Source: Betaproteobacteria bacterium (GTDB lineage: Bacteria; Pseudomonadota; Gammaproteobacteria; Burkholderiales; Thiobacteraceae). From it: DNA of 64,000 nt. Position 1 is the first letter of the stretch; every line of letters begins with the position of its first letter. The notes under the pieces were generated by a model. That model did no database searches, was not told where the DNA came from, and saw only the letters and a program-made list of their open reading frames with translations. The stretch lies in the NCBI GenBank assembly GCA_024641855.1, contig JAHECG010000001.1, forward strand, positions 1 to 64,000. Direction: 5' to 3'. Made by a program: the position numbers and the translations under genes. This document shows positions 29,801-39,841 of this stretch, one piece after another.

Positions 29801-29823
29801 TTTTATTTGCCAAAAGAAAAGAC

Positions 29824-32541
29824 ATGATTACGACCCTGCTTCAAAAAGTATTTGGTAGCCGTAACGAGCGTTTAGTAAAAAAATATGCGGGTACTGTACG
29901 GACGATCAATGCATTAGAACCGCAAATGCAAGCTTTATCCGACCAAGAATTGGTCGCAAAAACCGAAGAATTCAAACAACGCATCAGCGCCGGGGAGACA
30001 TTGGATCAATTGCTGCCGGAAGCTTTTGCGGTAGTGCGCGAAGCCGGTAAGCGTGTGCTGGAGATGCGTCATTTCGATGTGCAGTTAATTGGCGGAATGG
30101 CGCTGCATGATGGAAAAATAAGCGAAATGCGTACCGGCGAAGGTAAAACGCTGGTTGCGACACTTCCCGCATATCTCAATGCCCTAAGCGGCAATGGAGT
30201 GCACATCATTACCGTGAATGATTACCTAGCCAGCCGCGATGCGGAATGGATGGGGCGTGTGCATCGATTCTTAGGGTTGAGCGTCGGCTGCAATCTGTCG
30301 CAAATGGGACACGATGAAAAGCAAGCGGCTTACGCGTCGGATATTACCTATGGAACCAATAACGAATTCGGCTTCGATTACTTGCGCGATAATATGGAAT
30401 TCACCCCGGCTGAACGGGTTCAGCGCAAGTTGAATTACGCGATTATCGATGAGGTAGATTCGATCTTGATCGATGAAGCGCGAACCCCGTTGATCATTTC
30501 TGGTCAGGCCGAAGATAACGTCGACCTCTATGTCAAAGTAAACACGCTTGCTCCGAAGCTCATCAAGGTGGAAGTTGAAGATGGCCCCGGCGATTACACC
30601 GTCGATGAAAAAGCGCATCAAGTACTGTTGACTGAAGAAGGGCATGAGCATGCGGAAGAATTACTGACGCAAGCAGGTTTGCTCTTACCCGGCAGCAGCT
30701 TATATGATGCCGCCAACATTAGCTTGATGCATCATGTGTATGCTGCCTTGCGTGCCAATGCGTTGTATCACCGCGATCAGCATTATGTAGTGCAAGGTGA
30801 TGAAGTCATTATTGTGGATGAATTCACCGGACGTTTGATGTCCGGCCGACGTTGGTCGGATGGCTTGCATCAAGCGGTTGAAGCCAAAGAAGGCGTCGCA
30901 ATTCAAAAAGAAAACCAGACGCTTGCTTCAATCACATTCCAAAATTATTTCCGTTTGTACAACAAGCTATCCGGTATGACCGGTACAGCGGATACGGAAG
31001 CGTACGAATTTCAACAGATTTACGGCCTGGAAACAGTGATTATCCCAACGCATCGTGGCATGGTGCGGCAAGATCGCATGGATCAGGTCTATCGTACTTT
31101 CCAGGAAAAATATGATGCGGTGATCGCAGATGTCAAAGATTGCCAAATGCGAGGTCAACCGGTATTGGTTGGAACCACGTCCATTGAAATCAATGAATAT
31201 CTGTCGAGCTTGCTGAAGAAAGAAAAACTGCCGCATCAATTGCTCAACGCTAAACAGCACGCCAGCGAAGCAGACATTGTGGCGCAAGCGGGTCGGCCAG
31301 GTATGATCACCATTGCCACCAATATGGCTGGCCGCGGTACCGACATCGTGTTGGGCGGTAACCCGCAAGGCGATATCGATACGGTGTTGGCTGATGAATC
31401 GATGAGCGAAGATCAAAAACAGGCGCGTATCAGTACGTTGCGCGCTGAGTGGCAGCAACGCCACGATCAGGTAATTGCATTGGGCGGTTTGCATATTATC
31501 GGCACTGAACGTCATGAATCACGGCGCGTCGATAATCAACTGCGCGGACGCGCAGGACGCCAAGGCGATCCTGGTTCGAGCCGGTTTTATTTATCGCTGG
31601 AAGACTCCTTATTGCGCATTTTCGCGTCTGATCGTGTTGCTGCGATCATGGATCGATTGAAAATGCCGCCAGGCGAAGCCATCGAACATCCTTGGGTGAC
31701 GCGCGCGATTGAAAATGCGCAGCGCAAAGTGGAAGCGCGTAACTTCGATATGCGTAAGCAGTTGTTGGAGTACGACGATGTTTCCAATGATCAACGCAAA
31801 GCGATTTATTCGAAGCGTAACGAATTGTTGGAATCGGAAGATATCAGCGACACGATTACCGGTATTCGCGAACAAGTGTTGGATGGCGTATTCCGCCAGT
31901 TTGTACCGCCTGAGTCGGTGGCCGAGCAGTGGGATATTTCAGGTTTGACGCAAAACTTAGCGGCAGAGTTGGGCCTGGATTTACCCTTGCAACAATGGCT
32001 GGATGACGATGAGAAGCTAGATGCCGAAGGCTTGTTTAGGAAGGTTATCGATACCGCCCATGCGCACTATCAAGCGAAAGTGGAAGCAGTCGGTGCAGAA
32101 AGTATGCACCACTTCGAGCGCGGAATCATGTTGCAAAGCCTGGACTCGCATTGGCGTGAGCATCTATCGGCCCTCGATCATCTGCGCCAGGGGATTCATC
32201 TGCGCGGCTACGCACAGAAAAATCCGAAACAAGAATACAAGCGTGAGGCTTTTGAATTGTTCTCCACGATGTTGGATACGATTTGGTATGAGGTCACGCG
32301 CATTACCATGACAGTACAAATCCGCAGTCAGGAAGATGTGGAAGTCGTCGATGCGCATACGGAACCGGAGAATATCCAGTATCACCATGCTGACTATGAT
32401 GAGGTACTGGGAGCCGAGACCGAAGTAGCCGCTGAAGATCACACCCCATTCGTGCGCCAAGAGCACAAGGTCGGTCGTAATGATCCTTGCCCCTGCGGTA
32501 GCGGCAAGAAATATAAGCACTGCCACGGCCAATTAGCTTAA
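29824..32541 (+). CDS. secA: Preprotein translocase ATPase SecA
   Basis: Motor of the Sec translocon; accepts SecB cargo. The ATG of [11 protein letters not shown] is chosen over an upstream ATG-less extension; the product has 905 aa. Walker [12 protein letters not shown] is near residue 105, DEAD-like [20 protein letters not shown] follows, [16 protein letters not shown] and [13 protein letters not shown] are the second nucleotide-binding fold motifs, and the tail carries the zinc/SecB-binding [14 protein letters not shown]. secB is at 0.5 kb. The ribosome site is weak (AAAAGAAAAG), consistent with control by upstream structure. Confidence 0.98.
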   Translation: MITTLLQKVFGSRNERLVKKYAGTVRTINALEPQMQALSDQELVAKTEEFKQRISAGETLDQLLPEAFAVVREAGKRVLEMRHFDVQLIGGMALHDGKISEMRTGEGKTLVATLPAYLNALSGNGVHIITVNDYLASRDAEWMGRVHRFLGLSVGCNLSQMGHDEKQAAYASDITYGTNNEFGFDYLRDNMEFTPAERVQRKLNYAIIDEVDSILIDEARTPLIISGQAEDNVDLYVKVNTLAPKLIKVEVEDGPGDYTVDEKAHQVLLTEEGHEHAEELLTQAGLLLPGSSLYDAANISLMHHVYAALRANALYHRDQHYVVQGDEVIIVDEFTGRLMSGRRWSDGLHQAVEAKEGVAIQKENQTLASITFQNYFRLYNKLSGMTGTADTEAYEFQQIYGLETVIIPTHRGMVRQDRMDQVYRTFQEKYDAVIADVKDCQMRGQPVLVGTTSIEINEYLSSLLKKEKLPHQLLNAKQHASEADIVAQAGRPGMITIATNMAGRGTDIVLGGNPQGDIDTVLADESMSEDQKQARISTLRAEWQQRHDQVIALGGLHIIGTERHESRRVDNQLRGRAGRQGDPGSSRFYLSLEDSLLRIFASDRVAAIMDRLKMPPGEAIEHPWVTRAIENAQRKVEARNFDMRKQLLEYDDVSNDQRKAIYSKRNELLESEDISDTITGIREQVLDGVFRQFVPPESVAEQWDISGLTQNLAAELGLDLPLQQWLDDDEKLDAEGLFRKVIDTAHAHYQAKVEAVGAESMHHFERGIMLQSLDSHWREHLSALDHLRQGIHLRGYAQKNPKQEYKREAFELFSTMLDTIWYEVTRITMTVQIRSQEDVEVVDAHTEPENIQYHHADYDEVLGAETEVAAEDHTPFVRQEHKVGRNDPCPCGSGKKYKHCHGQLA

Positions 32542-32581
32542 CGCGGTCGCCGTTTAGGGGTACGCTCAGACTGACTTACCT

Positions 32582-33046
32582 CTAGCGCGCGCCTTTGAAT
32601 CCTAACTGACGCCACGCCTCGTAAACGATCACACTTGCCGCATTGGATAGATTCAGGCTGCGCGAGTCTGGTTGCATCGGCAAACGCAGGCGCTGGCTGG
32701 GTGCAAATTCGGCGAGTACGTCTGGCGGCAATCCCCGCGTTTCTGGACCCAGTACAAACACATCCCCTTCCGCATATGTCACATCGCTATGCCAACGACT
32801 GGCTTTGGTGGTGAGGGCGAAAAGCCGCCGTAACTGCAATTGTTCTTTGCAAGCTTCCCAGCTTTTATGCACGCTTAATTGCGCGAATTCGTGATAGTCC
32901 AGACCGGCTCGAATGAGCTTTTTATCGTCCAACGTAAAGCCCATCGGCTCAACTAGATGCAGTTTTGTGCCGCTATTAGCACAGAGCCGGATGATGTTGC
33001 CGGTGTTGGGTGGGATTTCGGGTTGAAATAAGACTAGATCGAGCAT
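32582..33046 (-). CDS. trmL: tRNA (cytidine(34)-2'-O)-methyltransferase TrmL
   Basis: SPOUT-family enzyme that 2'-O-methylates the wobble base of tRNA-Leu isoacceptors. The 154-aa protein has the full TrmL set: [19 protein letters not shown] at the start, [22 protein letters not shown] and the knot-forming [28 protein letters not shown]. It converges with secA (40-bp gap) and diverges from mshE. The length is typical. Confidence 0.95.
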   Translation of the reverse strand: MLDLVLFQPEIPPNTGNIIRLCANSGTKLHLVEPMGFTLDDKKLIRAGLDYHEFAQLSVHKSWEACKEQLQLRRLFALTTKASRWHSDVTYAEGDVFVLGPETRGLPPDVLAEFAPSQRLRLPMQPDSRSLNLSNAASVIVYEAWRQLGFKGAR

Positions 33047-33131
33047 GTTTACTTACCGGGTTATTTTAAAAAGCCATTTATTATCATGAGTTTGACTATT
33101 TTACGGCAGTTTGATTGGATACGGGGGCGGC

Positions 33132-34838
33132 ATGGCTAGGCCTGAAAAAATTCGTCTTGGCGAAATCCTGGTTAGCCAAAAACTGGTTTCGGAAGAGCAG
33201 TTAAAGTTCGCCTTGGAAGAACAAAAACGCTCCGGACGGAAGCTGGGGAGATTTTTTGTCGAGCAAGGGTATGCGACAGAAGAGCAAATTTCAGAAGCGA
33301 TTGCCCGGCAACTGAATATTCCTTTCGTCAATCTCAAATACTACAACTTCAAGCCGGAAATTGTGCGTTTGTTGCCGGAAACACAGGCCCGCCGTTTTCG
33401 CGCCATTGTCATGGAGCAAAAAGGGCAAGGCGTGCTGGTCGGGATGGCCGATCCGACGGATTTGTTTGCCTATGACGAAATCGCGCGCATCGTAAAGCGC
33501 GATCTCAATTTGGCAGTAGTGAACGAAACATTGTTGTTGGCGACGATTGATCGCATGTATCGGCGTACCGATGAGATTTCCGGACTGGCGCAAGCGCTGG
33601 AAGCCGAGATGGACGACGATACTGCGGTAGATTTTGGTAGCCTCGGTCAGAATCTAGCGCTGGAAGATGCGCCAGTCGTCAAGCTGCTGCAATCGGTGTT
33701 TGAAGATGCGGCGCAGATTCGTGCTTCGGATATCCATATCGAGCCGCAAGAAACACGCGTGCAGATTCGTTTTCGAATTGATGGCATGCTGCATCTGCAG
33801 ACAGAAGCCGATCCTAAAATTGCCTCAGCGCTGGCCTTGCGCCTGAAACTGATGTCGGGTTTGGATATTTCCGAGAAGCGCTTGCCGCAGGATGGCCGCT
33901 TCAATGTCAAACTGAAAACGCAGTCGATTGATGTGCGGATATCCACCATGCCGACACAGTATGGCGAATCGGTGGTGATGCGCTTGCTGTCGCAAAGTAG
34001 CGGTATTCCGAGTTTGGACCGACTAGGTTTTCCGCCGGAAATGTTAAAACGCTTCCGCGCGATATTTACCCAGCCGCAAGGCATGGTGCTGGTCACCGGC
34101 CCGACCGGGAGCGGTAAAACCACGACCTTGTACTCGGTGCTGTCGGAATTGAATTCGGTGGAGAGCAAGATCATCACCGTTGAAGACCCCGTGGAATACC
34201 GCTTATCCGGCATTAATCAAGTGCAGGTTAACGAGAAAATCGAGTTAAGTTTTTCGCGTGTGTTGCGCTCTGCTTTGCGTCAGGACCCGGATATTATGCT
34301 GATCGGTGAAATGCGCGATCAAGAGACTGCACAGATTGCAATGCGTGCGGCGATTACCGGTCACATGGTGTTATCGACCTTACACACCAACGATGCCATC
34401 AGTACACCGATTCGTCTGTTGGATATGGGTGTGCCGGCTTATATGGTGGCCATGTCGGTGCGTGCGGTACTGGCGCAGCGGTTGGTGCGAACGGTTTGTG
34501 AGAGTTGCGTAACGCCTTATACGCCGATACCGACAGAGCTGGCTTGGCTCGAACTGGAAATGGGGGAAGCAGCTAAAAGTCGTCAGTATATTTATGGACG
34601 TGGTTGCAGCCACTGCAATGGAACCGGTTTTCAAGGGCGCGTCGGGGTCTATGAAATGATGGAAATGACGGCACCGTTAGCGGAAGCGGTGAACCATCGT
34701 GACCCCAATCATTTCATTAAAATTGCGCGGGCCCAAATGGCTGGCTGGTCTTTGCGCCGTCACGCGGTGGCGTTGGTGGCGAATGGAAAAACGACCATTG
34801 CGGAAGCGATGCGTGTCAGCAACACGGTGGAGGAATAA
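33132..34838 (+). CDS. mshE: MSHA-type pilus extension ATPase MshE with c-di-GMP-binding N-terminus
   Basis: GspE/PilB-superfamily ATPase of 568 aa driving pilus assembly. The ATG of MARPEKI is chosen; GGGGGCGG precedes it. The N-terminus has two tandem ~24-residue motifs, one starting RLGEILVSQKLV (residue ~8) and one starting KLGRFFVEQGYA (~36), the pattern of the MshEN c-di-GMP-binding domain. Walker A GPTGSGKT is at 323-330, the Asp box VEDPVEY, Walker B DPDIMLIGEMRD and the His box STLHTND follow. Two CxxC pairs (CESC, CSHC) form the zinc site. First gene of the pilus operon; mshG starts 1 bp after its stop. Confidence 0.9.
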   Translation: MARPEKIRLGEILVSQKLVSEEQLKFALEEQKRSGRKLGRFFVEQGYATEEQISEAIARQLNIPFVNLKYYNFKPEIVRLLPETQARRFRAIVMEQKGQGVLVGMADPTDLFAYDEIARIVKRDLNLAVVNETLLLATIDRMYRRTDEISGLAQALEAEMDDDTAVDFGSLGQNLALEDAPVVKLLQSVFEDAAQIRASDIHIEPQETRVQIRFRIDGMLHLQTEADPKIASALALRLKLMSGLDISEKRLPQDGRFNVKLKTQSIDVRISTMPTQYGESVVMRLLSQSSGIPSLDRLGFPPEMLKRFRAIFTQPQGMVLVTGPTGSGKTTTLYSVLSELNSVESKIITVEDPVEYRLSGINQVQVNEKIELSFSRVLRSALRQDPDIMLIGEMRDQETAQIAMRAAITGHMVLSTLHTNDAISTPIRLLDMGVPAYMVAMSVRAVLAQRLVRTVCESCVTPYTPIPTELAWLELEMGEAAKSRQYIYGRGCSHCNGTGFQGRVGVYEMMEMTAPLAEAVNHRDPNHFIKIARAQMAGWSLRRHAVALVANGKTTIAEAMRVSNTVEE

Positions 34839-34839
34839 T

Positions 34840-36069
34840 ATGCCGGTGTTTGCATATAAAGGTCGCAATGAGCGCGGCGAATTGGTGCAGGGCATGCTAG
34901 AAAACAGTAGCCCCGGGGCGGTCGCGGATCAATTATTTAACAGCAGTATTACCCCGCTAGAAATCAATATTGCGCCGGTCGCGCGCAAACTCATTTCGGG
35001 TGGTTTCATTGAAAAATTGCTAGAGCCTAAAGTCGCGATGTTGGATGTTTTGTTATTCAGCCGACAAATGCATACGTTGTTGCGCGCCGGGGTGCCGATT
35101 ATGCGCGCCTTGGGCGGCTTGCAAGAATCCACTATCAATAAAGCTTTCGCTAAGCTATTGCAAGAATTGCGTGAAGGATTGGATGCTGGCCGCGAGTTGT
35201 CGGCAGCGATGCGTCGGCATAGCCAAGTGTTTAGCGCGTTTTACATCAGCATGGTGCGGGTTGGTGAATTGACGGGGCGTTTGGAAGAAATATTTTTACA
35301 GTTATTTGTGCACTTGGATTTTGAACGGCGCACGCGAGAACAGATCAAGGCAGCCTTGCGCTACCCAACGTTTGTGTTGTTTGCGATCGTCGCCGCAGTG
35401 GTAGTCATCAATCTATTTGTAATCCCTGCATTTGCCAAAGTCTATGCGGGATTCCGCGCTGAATTACCATTTTTGACAAAAATGTTAATTGAGATGTCGA
35501 ATTTCACCTTACGTTTTTGGCCACTTCTCTTAGCGGTAACCGTGGCCATCATTCTTGGAATTCGCTTATATGTCCAAAGCCCAAATGGAAAGTATCGGTG
35601 GGATAAATGGAAGTTGCGCATTCCAGTGGTGGGCGACATTGTTAAAAAAGCCACGTTGGCGCGATTTATGCGTAGCTTGGCGTTGGCGGTAAAAAGTGGT
35701 GTACCCATCGTGCAAGGCTTGTCGATGGTGGCAAAAGTGGTGGATAACGATTACATCGGGCAGCGCATTGAGCAGATGCGCGATGGCGTTGAACGCGGCG
35801 AAACTATTTTGCGTACCGCTTCGGCGGCAGGCGTTTTTACTCCAGTGGTATTGCAAATGATTGCCGTGGGCGAAGAAACGGGCGCGATCGATGAATTGCT
35901 TGAAGAAATTGCCGGTATGTATGACCAAGATGTGGAATACCAAGTGAAGAATTTGTCTGCGCAAATCGAACCGATCTTGATCGTGGCGATTGGTGGCATG
36001 GTGTTGGTACTGGCGTTAGGCGTATTCCTGCCGATTTGGGATTTGGGCCAAGTCGCGCTAAAAAAATAG
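34840..36069 (+). CDS. mshG: Pilus inner-membrane platform protein MshG (GspF/PilC family)
   Basis: Polytopic platform protein of 409 aa that couples the ATPase to pilin polymerisation. The ATG of MPVFAYKG is chosen; it follows GGTGGAGGAATAAT, a good ribosome site at the mshE end. There are two tandem GspF domains (about 70-195 and 275-400), each with the LxRQMHTLLRAGVPIMRAL- or FMRSLALAVKSGVPIVQGL-type start and an EE(T/x)GxL motif, plus three membrane spans near 170-195, 220-240 and 375-400. It is co-directional with the pilin genes downstream. Confidence 0.92.
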   Translation: MPVFAYKGRNERGELVQGMLENSSPGAVADQLFNSSITPLEINIAPVARKLISGGFIEKLLEPKVAMLDVLLFSRQMHTLLRAGVPIMRALGGLQESTINKAFAKLLQELREGLDAGRELSAAMRRHSQVFSAFYISMVRVGELTGRLEEIFLQLFVHLDFERRTREQIKAALRYPTFVLFAIVAAVVVINLFVIPAFAKVYAGFRAELPFLTKMLIEMSNFTLRFWPLLLAVTVAIILGIRLYVQSPNGKYRWDKWKLRIPVVGDIVKKATLARFMRSLALAVKSGVPIVQGLSMVAKVVDNDYIGQRIEQMRDGVERGETILRTASAAGVFTPVVLQMIAVGEETGAIDELLEEIAGMYDQDVEYQVKNLSAQIEPILIVAIGGMVLVLALGVFLPIWDLGQVALKK

Positions 36070-36070
36070 C

Positions 36071-36598
36071 GTGATGAATCCAAGGATGAAAGCATCTGAA
36101 GGGTTTACGTTGTTCGAATTTTTGGTCGTGGTCACGTTCATCAGTTTGTTGGGGGCGGTTTTACTGGAGCGTCTCTGGCGCTACCAGGAGCACGCGGAAA
36201 AAGCAGCAATGGAGCAAATGGTGGGGGCATTACGTAGTGCCTTGCGTTTGAAAATCGCTGAATATCTACCCAAAGGGCGCGCTAGTTTGCTGCAGTTAGT
36301 CAGTGCAAATCCCATGGACTGGCTGGATGAAAAGCCAGCGAATTATGTCGGTGATCGTTATGGAACCGCACCCGTTAGCGTACCTGCAGGGAGTTGGTAT
36401 TTTGATTTGCGCGATAAAAGCTTGGTTTATAAAGTTGCGGGGCGCCATTTTATGGCTGACCACAACGGGCAAAAAGAAGTGCGATACCAAGTGCGCGCCG
36501 TGTCGGACATCAATGCTAAAGATGGCGACGATATTGCCGATAAACAGAGTATTAACGGGGTAACCCTGGTTTCATTGGGTTCGTATCGATGGTTTTAA
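36071..36598 (+). CDS. Type IV pilin-like protein in the mshB/mshF position
   Basis: Protein of 175 aa with a prepilin leader: G11 then F12 with Glu at +5 (EGFTLFEFLVVV) and a hydrophobic helix. GTG at 36071 overlaps nothing; the ATG at 36074 is the next codon. The rest is a soluble domain with alternating polar strands and no Cys pair. Its order (after mshG, before the major-pilin-like gene) is that of mshF/mshB in Vibrio, but I cannot tell which. Probably a minor pilin of the MSHA-type apparatus. Confidence 0.8.
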   Translation: MMNPRMKASEGFTLFEFLVVVTFISLLGAVLLERLWRYQEHAEKAAMEQMVGALRSALRLKIAEYLPKGRASLLQLVSANPMDWLDEKPANYVGDRYGTAPVSVPAGSWYFDLRDKSLVYKVAGRHFMADHNGQKEVRYQVRAVSDINAKDGDDIADKQSINGVTLVSLGSYRWF

Positions 36599-36651
36599 GG
36601 AACCATTAAATGCGGATTTCTGGCACAGCGGATTGATCGAAGGGAATTGAA

Positions 36652-37080
36652 ATGCGTAACCAAAATGGTTTTACTTTAATCGAATTAATTGTGGTTATTG
36701 TGATCTTGGGTATTTTGGCAGCCACGGCGTTGCCGCGTTTTTCCAACCTCACCAATGATGCGCGCCGCGGTAGCGTGCAAGGTATGCTGGGCGGTGTGCG
36801 TTCAGCCGCAGCATTGGCCAAGGCGAGTTGGCTGGTAGGTGGGAGTTCGGGGACATCGGTCACTATGGATGGCGTCAATGTCACGGTCAGCGGTACCACT
36901 GGTTATCCAGCGAATTCTGCGGCAGGTATCGGCAACGCGATGCAGAGTATCGACGGTTTTACGGCGGATTATGCGGCAACGCCAATTACATTTACACCCA
37001 ATGGGTATACGCCGGGCGTTGGTGGATGTCGCGTTGAATACAATGTGGGCGCAGCATCAGCCATTACCGGTGGATGCTAA
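36652..37080 (+). CDS. mshA: MSHA-type major pilin
   Basis: Protein of 142 aa with a classic type IVa leader: a short N-terminus ending G6, then FTLIELIVVIVILGILAA with Glu at +5 (E11). The mature part has a Ser/Thr/Gly-rich beta domain and two Cys near the C-terminus (C126 region and the last residue), which probably form the D-loop disulfide. Helix N1 includes NLTNDARRGSVQGMLGGVRSAAALAKA, as in MshA pilins. A ribosome site GGGAATTGAA precedes the ATG. Identification as the major pilin is by size and position. Confidence 0.87.
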   Translation: MRNQNGFTLIELIVVIVILGILAATALPRFSNLTNDARRGSVQGMLGGVRSAAALAKASWLVGGSSGTSVTMDGVNVTVSGTTGYPANSAAGIGNAMQSIDGFTADYAATPITFTPNGYTPGVGGCRVEYNVGAASAITGGC

Positions 37081-37112
37081 GCATTGACTTGATCTTGCGT
37101 TAAACAGGTAAG

Positions 37113-37553
37113 ATGGAAGCCATGATTAAATCCGGCTTCACATTGGTTGAACTCATCGTCGTTATTGTTCTTGTTGGAATCGTGGCGCTCATTGCAGCGC
37201 CACGTTTTTTTTCGCAAGCTGGCTTTAGCGCAATCGGTTTTCAGGATGCTGCGATCAGTGCAATGCGTTATGCGCATAAACTTGCGCAAGCCCAGCGCAC
37301 CGATATTTATGTGCTGATCAACGGCAGCAGTGTGGCTTTATGCTATGACCCCGGGTGTGCCCAGCGCGTACAGAATCCGACGGATCATGCCGCATTTCAA
37401 GTGATCGCGCCTAACGGCATCAGTATTTCTACGGCCAACTTTTATTTCAACAGTCTTGGCCAGCCAAGTGCGGCGCATAACTTGTCGATCACGGGCGATA
37501 CGCTGGCACGGTACATCGTGGTAGAGCCTGAAACTGGTTATGTGCATCCTTAA
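37113..37553 (+). CDS. mshC: MSHA pilin-like protein MshC
   Basis: Minor pilin of 146 aa; the leader ends at G8 and the mature protein begins FTLVELIVVIVLVGIVALIAAPRF with Glu at +5. A Cys pair (CYDPGC) lies near residue 73-78. ATG at 37113 is used; an in-frame ATG at 37122 has GGAAG just upstream and is an alternative. Its end overlaps mshD by 14 bp. Position after mshA and before mshD/mshO matches the Vibrio order. Confidence 0.83.
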   Translation: MEAMIKSGFTLVELIVVIVLVGIVALIAAPRFFSQAGFSAIGFQDAAISAMRYAHKLAQAQRTDIYVLINGSSVALCYDPGCAQRVQNPTDHAAFQVIAPNGISISTANFYFNSLGQPSAAHNLSITGDTLARYIVVEPETGYVHP

Positions 37554-38043
37554 AAGCATGCAATGTCGATTGCAACATGGATTTAGCTTAATCGAAACGA
37601 TTTTGTTTATCGTTATCGTCAGTGTTGCGCTCGCTGGGGTGTTATCGGTGATGAATTTGACCACGCAACACAGCGCCGACCCACTCATTCGTAAGCAAGC
37701 CATTGTAGTGGCAGAGTCGTTATTGGAAGAAATCGCGCAGCAAAACTTTTCAAATCCGAGTGGAGGCTTTAGTGGCGTGGCCAGCCAGCTTAATCGAGCT
37801 TCATTTGACGATATCAGTGATTACAATGGTTTTGCGACCAGCGGCATTTACGCCATCGATGGCAGCGCACCAATACCTGAACTGGCAAAATACAATGCCA
37901 GCGTGCGCGTTGCGGACACTACGCTCGGCCCGGCAGGTGCGCAAATCGCCGGCGGTAACGCCAAGCTGATTACGGTGACCATTACCGGCCCGGATAATGT
38001 GCCGGTCGTTTTGAGTGGCTATCGGAGTGCGTACGGATCATGA
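37540..38043 (+). CDS. mshD: MSHA pilin-like protein MshD
   Basis: Minor pilin of 167 aa. The leader ends at G14, followed by FSLIETILFIVIVSVALAGVL with Glu at +5. The region VVAESLLEEIAQQNF after the helix is typical of MshD/PilV-like pilins that follow with DDISDYNGF. It begins inside mshC (ATG at 37540; another ATG at 37558) and overlaps mshO by ATGA at 38040-38043, indicating strict co-translation. Confidence 0.85.
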   Translation: MCILKSMQCRLQHGFSLIETILFIVIVSVALAGVLSVMNLTTQHSADPLIRKQAIVVAESLLEEIAQQNFSNPSGGFSGVASQLNRASFDDISDYNGFATSGIYAIDGSAPIPELAKYNASVRVADTTLGPAGAQIAGGNAKLITVTITGPDNVPVVLSGYRSAYGS

Positions 38044-38852
38044 ATGCGCGTAGGTGCTCAGCCGGTTTTACCTTGGTCGAAATTGTCGTGGTCATCGTGA
38101 TTACCGGTGTGATCTCTGCTTCGGTAGCCGTATTCTTGCGGCATCCTGTACAAGGTTATGTCGATGCGGCCCGGCGTGCGGAGATGTCGGATAGTGCCGA
38201 TACGGCGCTGCGCCGCATGGCGCGCGATATCAAATTGGCCTTGCCGAACAGTATTCGTCTAACCGATGGCGGCAAAACGTTGGAATTGTTGCTCACACGT
38301 ACCGGGGGTCGTTATCGTACCGAGGGCCCGGGATTTCTTGATTTTACGCAAGTGGCCACCAGCGTGACGCAACTGGGGCCATTGGCGAGCGGCGTTGGTC
38401 AAAGTATCGTTGTGGGCGATCAACTCGTGATCTATAACCTGGGGATTGCTGGCGCGGATGCTTATACCGCCGACAATAGCGCTACGATCACCGGTATTGA
38501 CAATACATTGCCCAACGAGCCCGTACTCCATTTTACGGCTAGGCAATTTCCTTTTGAATCGCCGGACGCACGTTTCCAAGTGGTTTCAGGCGCGGTAACT
38601 TATGCATGTGAAGGTAGCAATTTAACGCGTTACTCAGGCTATGCCATTAACTCGGTACAGCCAACTGCGGCCAGTTTGGCTGGATCCACCGCAGCGCGCG
38701 CTTTAGCGGCCAGTAATGTGTCGGCATGTGTGTTTTCTTATACGCCGGGAGTCACGGCGCGCGCGGGCGTGGTCGCCTTGACCCTAAAAATCACCATATC
38801 AGGTGAATCGGTGCAACTGTATCAGGAGGCGCATGTCAGTAATGTCCCCTAA
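38040..38852 (+). CDS. mshO: MSHA minor pilin MshO
   Basis: Large minor pilin of 270 aa (PilW/MshO class). The leader ends at G9, then FTLVEIVVVIVITGVISASVAVF with Glu at +5. The motif DTALRRMARDIKLALPNSIRL is characteristic of MshO-type proteins. The Cys of YACEGSNLTRYSGY and NVSACVFSY may form a disulfide in the globular domain. It overlaps mshD and mshP, so the six pilin genes form one tight operon. Confidence 0.87.
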   Translation: MNARRCSAGFTLVEIVVVIVITGVISASVAVFLRHPVQGYVDAARRAEMSDSADTALRRMARDIKLALPNSIRLTDGGKTLELLLTRTGGRYRTEGPGFLDFTQVATSVTQLGPLASGVGQSIVVGDQLVIYNLGIAGADAYTADNSATITGIDNTLPNEPVLHFTARQFPFESPDARFQVVSGAVTYACEGSNLTRYSGYAINSVQPTAASLAGSTAARALAASNVSACVFSYTPGVTARAGVVALTLKITISGESVQLYQEAHVSNVP

Positions 38853-39300
38853 AATCTTAGTCGCCACAGGAGCACGGCAAGGTGGGTTTGGCCTAGTTAC
38901 GGCGATTTTTATTTTAGTGATTTTGGCCGGATTAGGTGCGGCTATGGTGACGTTTTCCGGTGCGCAGCATACCGCCGTGGCGATGGATATCCAAAGTGCG
39001 CGTGCAAACCAAGCCGCGCACGCAGGAATTGAATGGGGCGCCTATCGGGCTTTACAGGTACCGGGCTTTACCTGTGCCGGCACCCCGTATACTTTAACTT
39101 TCCTGGGGACTAATTTAGCGGGTTTTACCACCCAGGTCAGTTGCGCATCTAGCGCGCATAGCGAAGCGGGGAATACGTTGACTTTATTTGAGTTCACCGC
39201 GAATGCCCATTATGGGGCGGTCAATACCCCGGATTTCGTTGCGCGGGAGCTTTCAGCGCGTATCGTCCGGTGCATTGATGCGGGCGGAGCGCCTTGTTAA
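38833..39300 (+). CDS. mshP: MSHA pilin-like protein MshP
   Basis: Protein of 155 aa, overlapping mshO by 20 bp. ATG at 38833 sits only 3 bp from AGGAGG (38824-38829), while the ATG at 38842 is 12 bp away; the start is uncertain. A PilX/MshP-type N-terminus GGFGLVTAIFILVILAGLGAAM has Thr rather than Glu at +5, and QSARANQAAHAGIEWGAYRAL is the usual MshP follow-up. Cys residues are near 92, 116 and the C-terminus. mshQ, the next Vibrio gene, is absent; rplM follows. Confidence 0.85.
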   Translation: MSVMSPKILVATGARQGGFGLVTAIFILVILAGLGAAMVTFSGAQHTAVAMDIQSARANQAAHAGIEWGAYRALQVPGFTCAGTPYTLTFLGTNLAGFTTQVSCASSAHSEAGNTLTLFEFTANAHYGAVNTPDFVARELSARIVRCIDAGGAPC

Positions 39301-39337
39301 ATCGCTCGGTCAGGGAGATGGATTCGCCACGCAGATA

Positions 39338-39367
39338 TTGACAGCACCGGGGTAAACCCGATATAGT
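39338..39367 (+). promoter_or_regulatory. Sigma70-type promoter of rplM-rpsI
   Basis: TTGACA at 39338-39343 and TATAGT at 39362-39367 are separated by 18 bp. The predicted start site is about 30 bp upstream of the rplM ATG. A consensus -35 fits a ribosomal-protein operon. It lies in the 102-bp gap after mshP, separating pilus and ribosomal transcription. Confidence 0.7.
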
Positions 39368-39402
39368 TCGCGGCTTTCGCAATTTTAGCAATTGGATCCA
39401 GC

Positions 39403-39831
39403 ATGGGAACCTTCTCAGCAAAACCGCAAGATATTCGACAAGATTGGTTTGTCGTGGACGCTACCGATAAGGTATTGGGCCGCATGGCGACCCAAATTGC
39501 ACTGCGCTTGCGTGGCAAGCATAAGACCATTTACACGCCGCACATGGATACGGGCGACTTTATCGTAGTCGTCAATGTTGAAAAGCTGCGTGTAACCGGC
39601 AACAAAGCCGAAGATAAGCTGTATCACCGCCATACGGGATATCCCGGCGGTCTTTACACCACCAATTTCACCAAAATGCAGGCTAAGCATCCCGAGCGTA
39701 TTCTCGAGAAGGCGGTCAAGGGCATGTTGCCCAAAGGCCCGCTTGGCTACGCGATGATTAAAAAGCTTAAGGTGTATGCCGGCGCGAATCATCCGCACTC
39801 TGCGCAACAACCGCAAGCTTTGGAAATTTAA
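39403..39831 (+). CDS. rplM: 50S ribosomal protein L13
   Basis: Early-assembly protein of the large subunit, 142 aa as in E. coli. The sequence starts [30 protein letters not shown] and contains the family motif [11 protein letters not shown] and [33 protein letters not shown]. rpsI follows 10 bp later, the conserved rplM-rpsI operon. The promoter at 39338 drives it. Confidence 0.98.
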   Translation: MGTFSAKPQDIRQDWFVVDATDKVLGRMATQIALRLRGKHKTIYTPHMDTGDFIVVVNVEKLRVTGNKAEDKLYHRHTGYPGGLYTTNFTKMQAKHPERILEKAVKGMLPKGPLGYAMIKKLKVYAGANHPHSAQQPQALEI

Positions 39832-39841
39832 GGAAAGACTA

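Noticed and set aside
36621-36640. Possible sigma54 promoter (TGGCAC...TTGA) before the mshA-like pilin
   Set aside because: The spacing between the -24 GG and the -12 element is one base too long and the -12 reads GA instead of GC, so it fails the strict sigma54 pattern.
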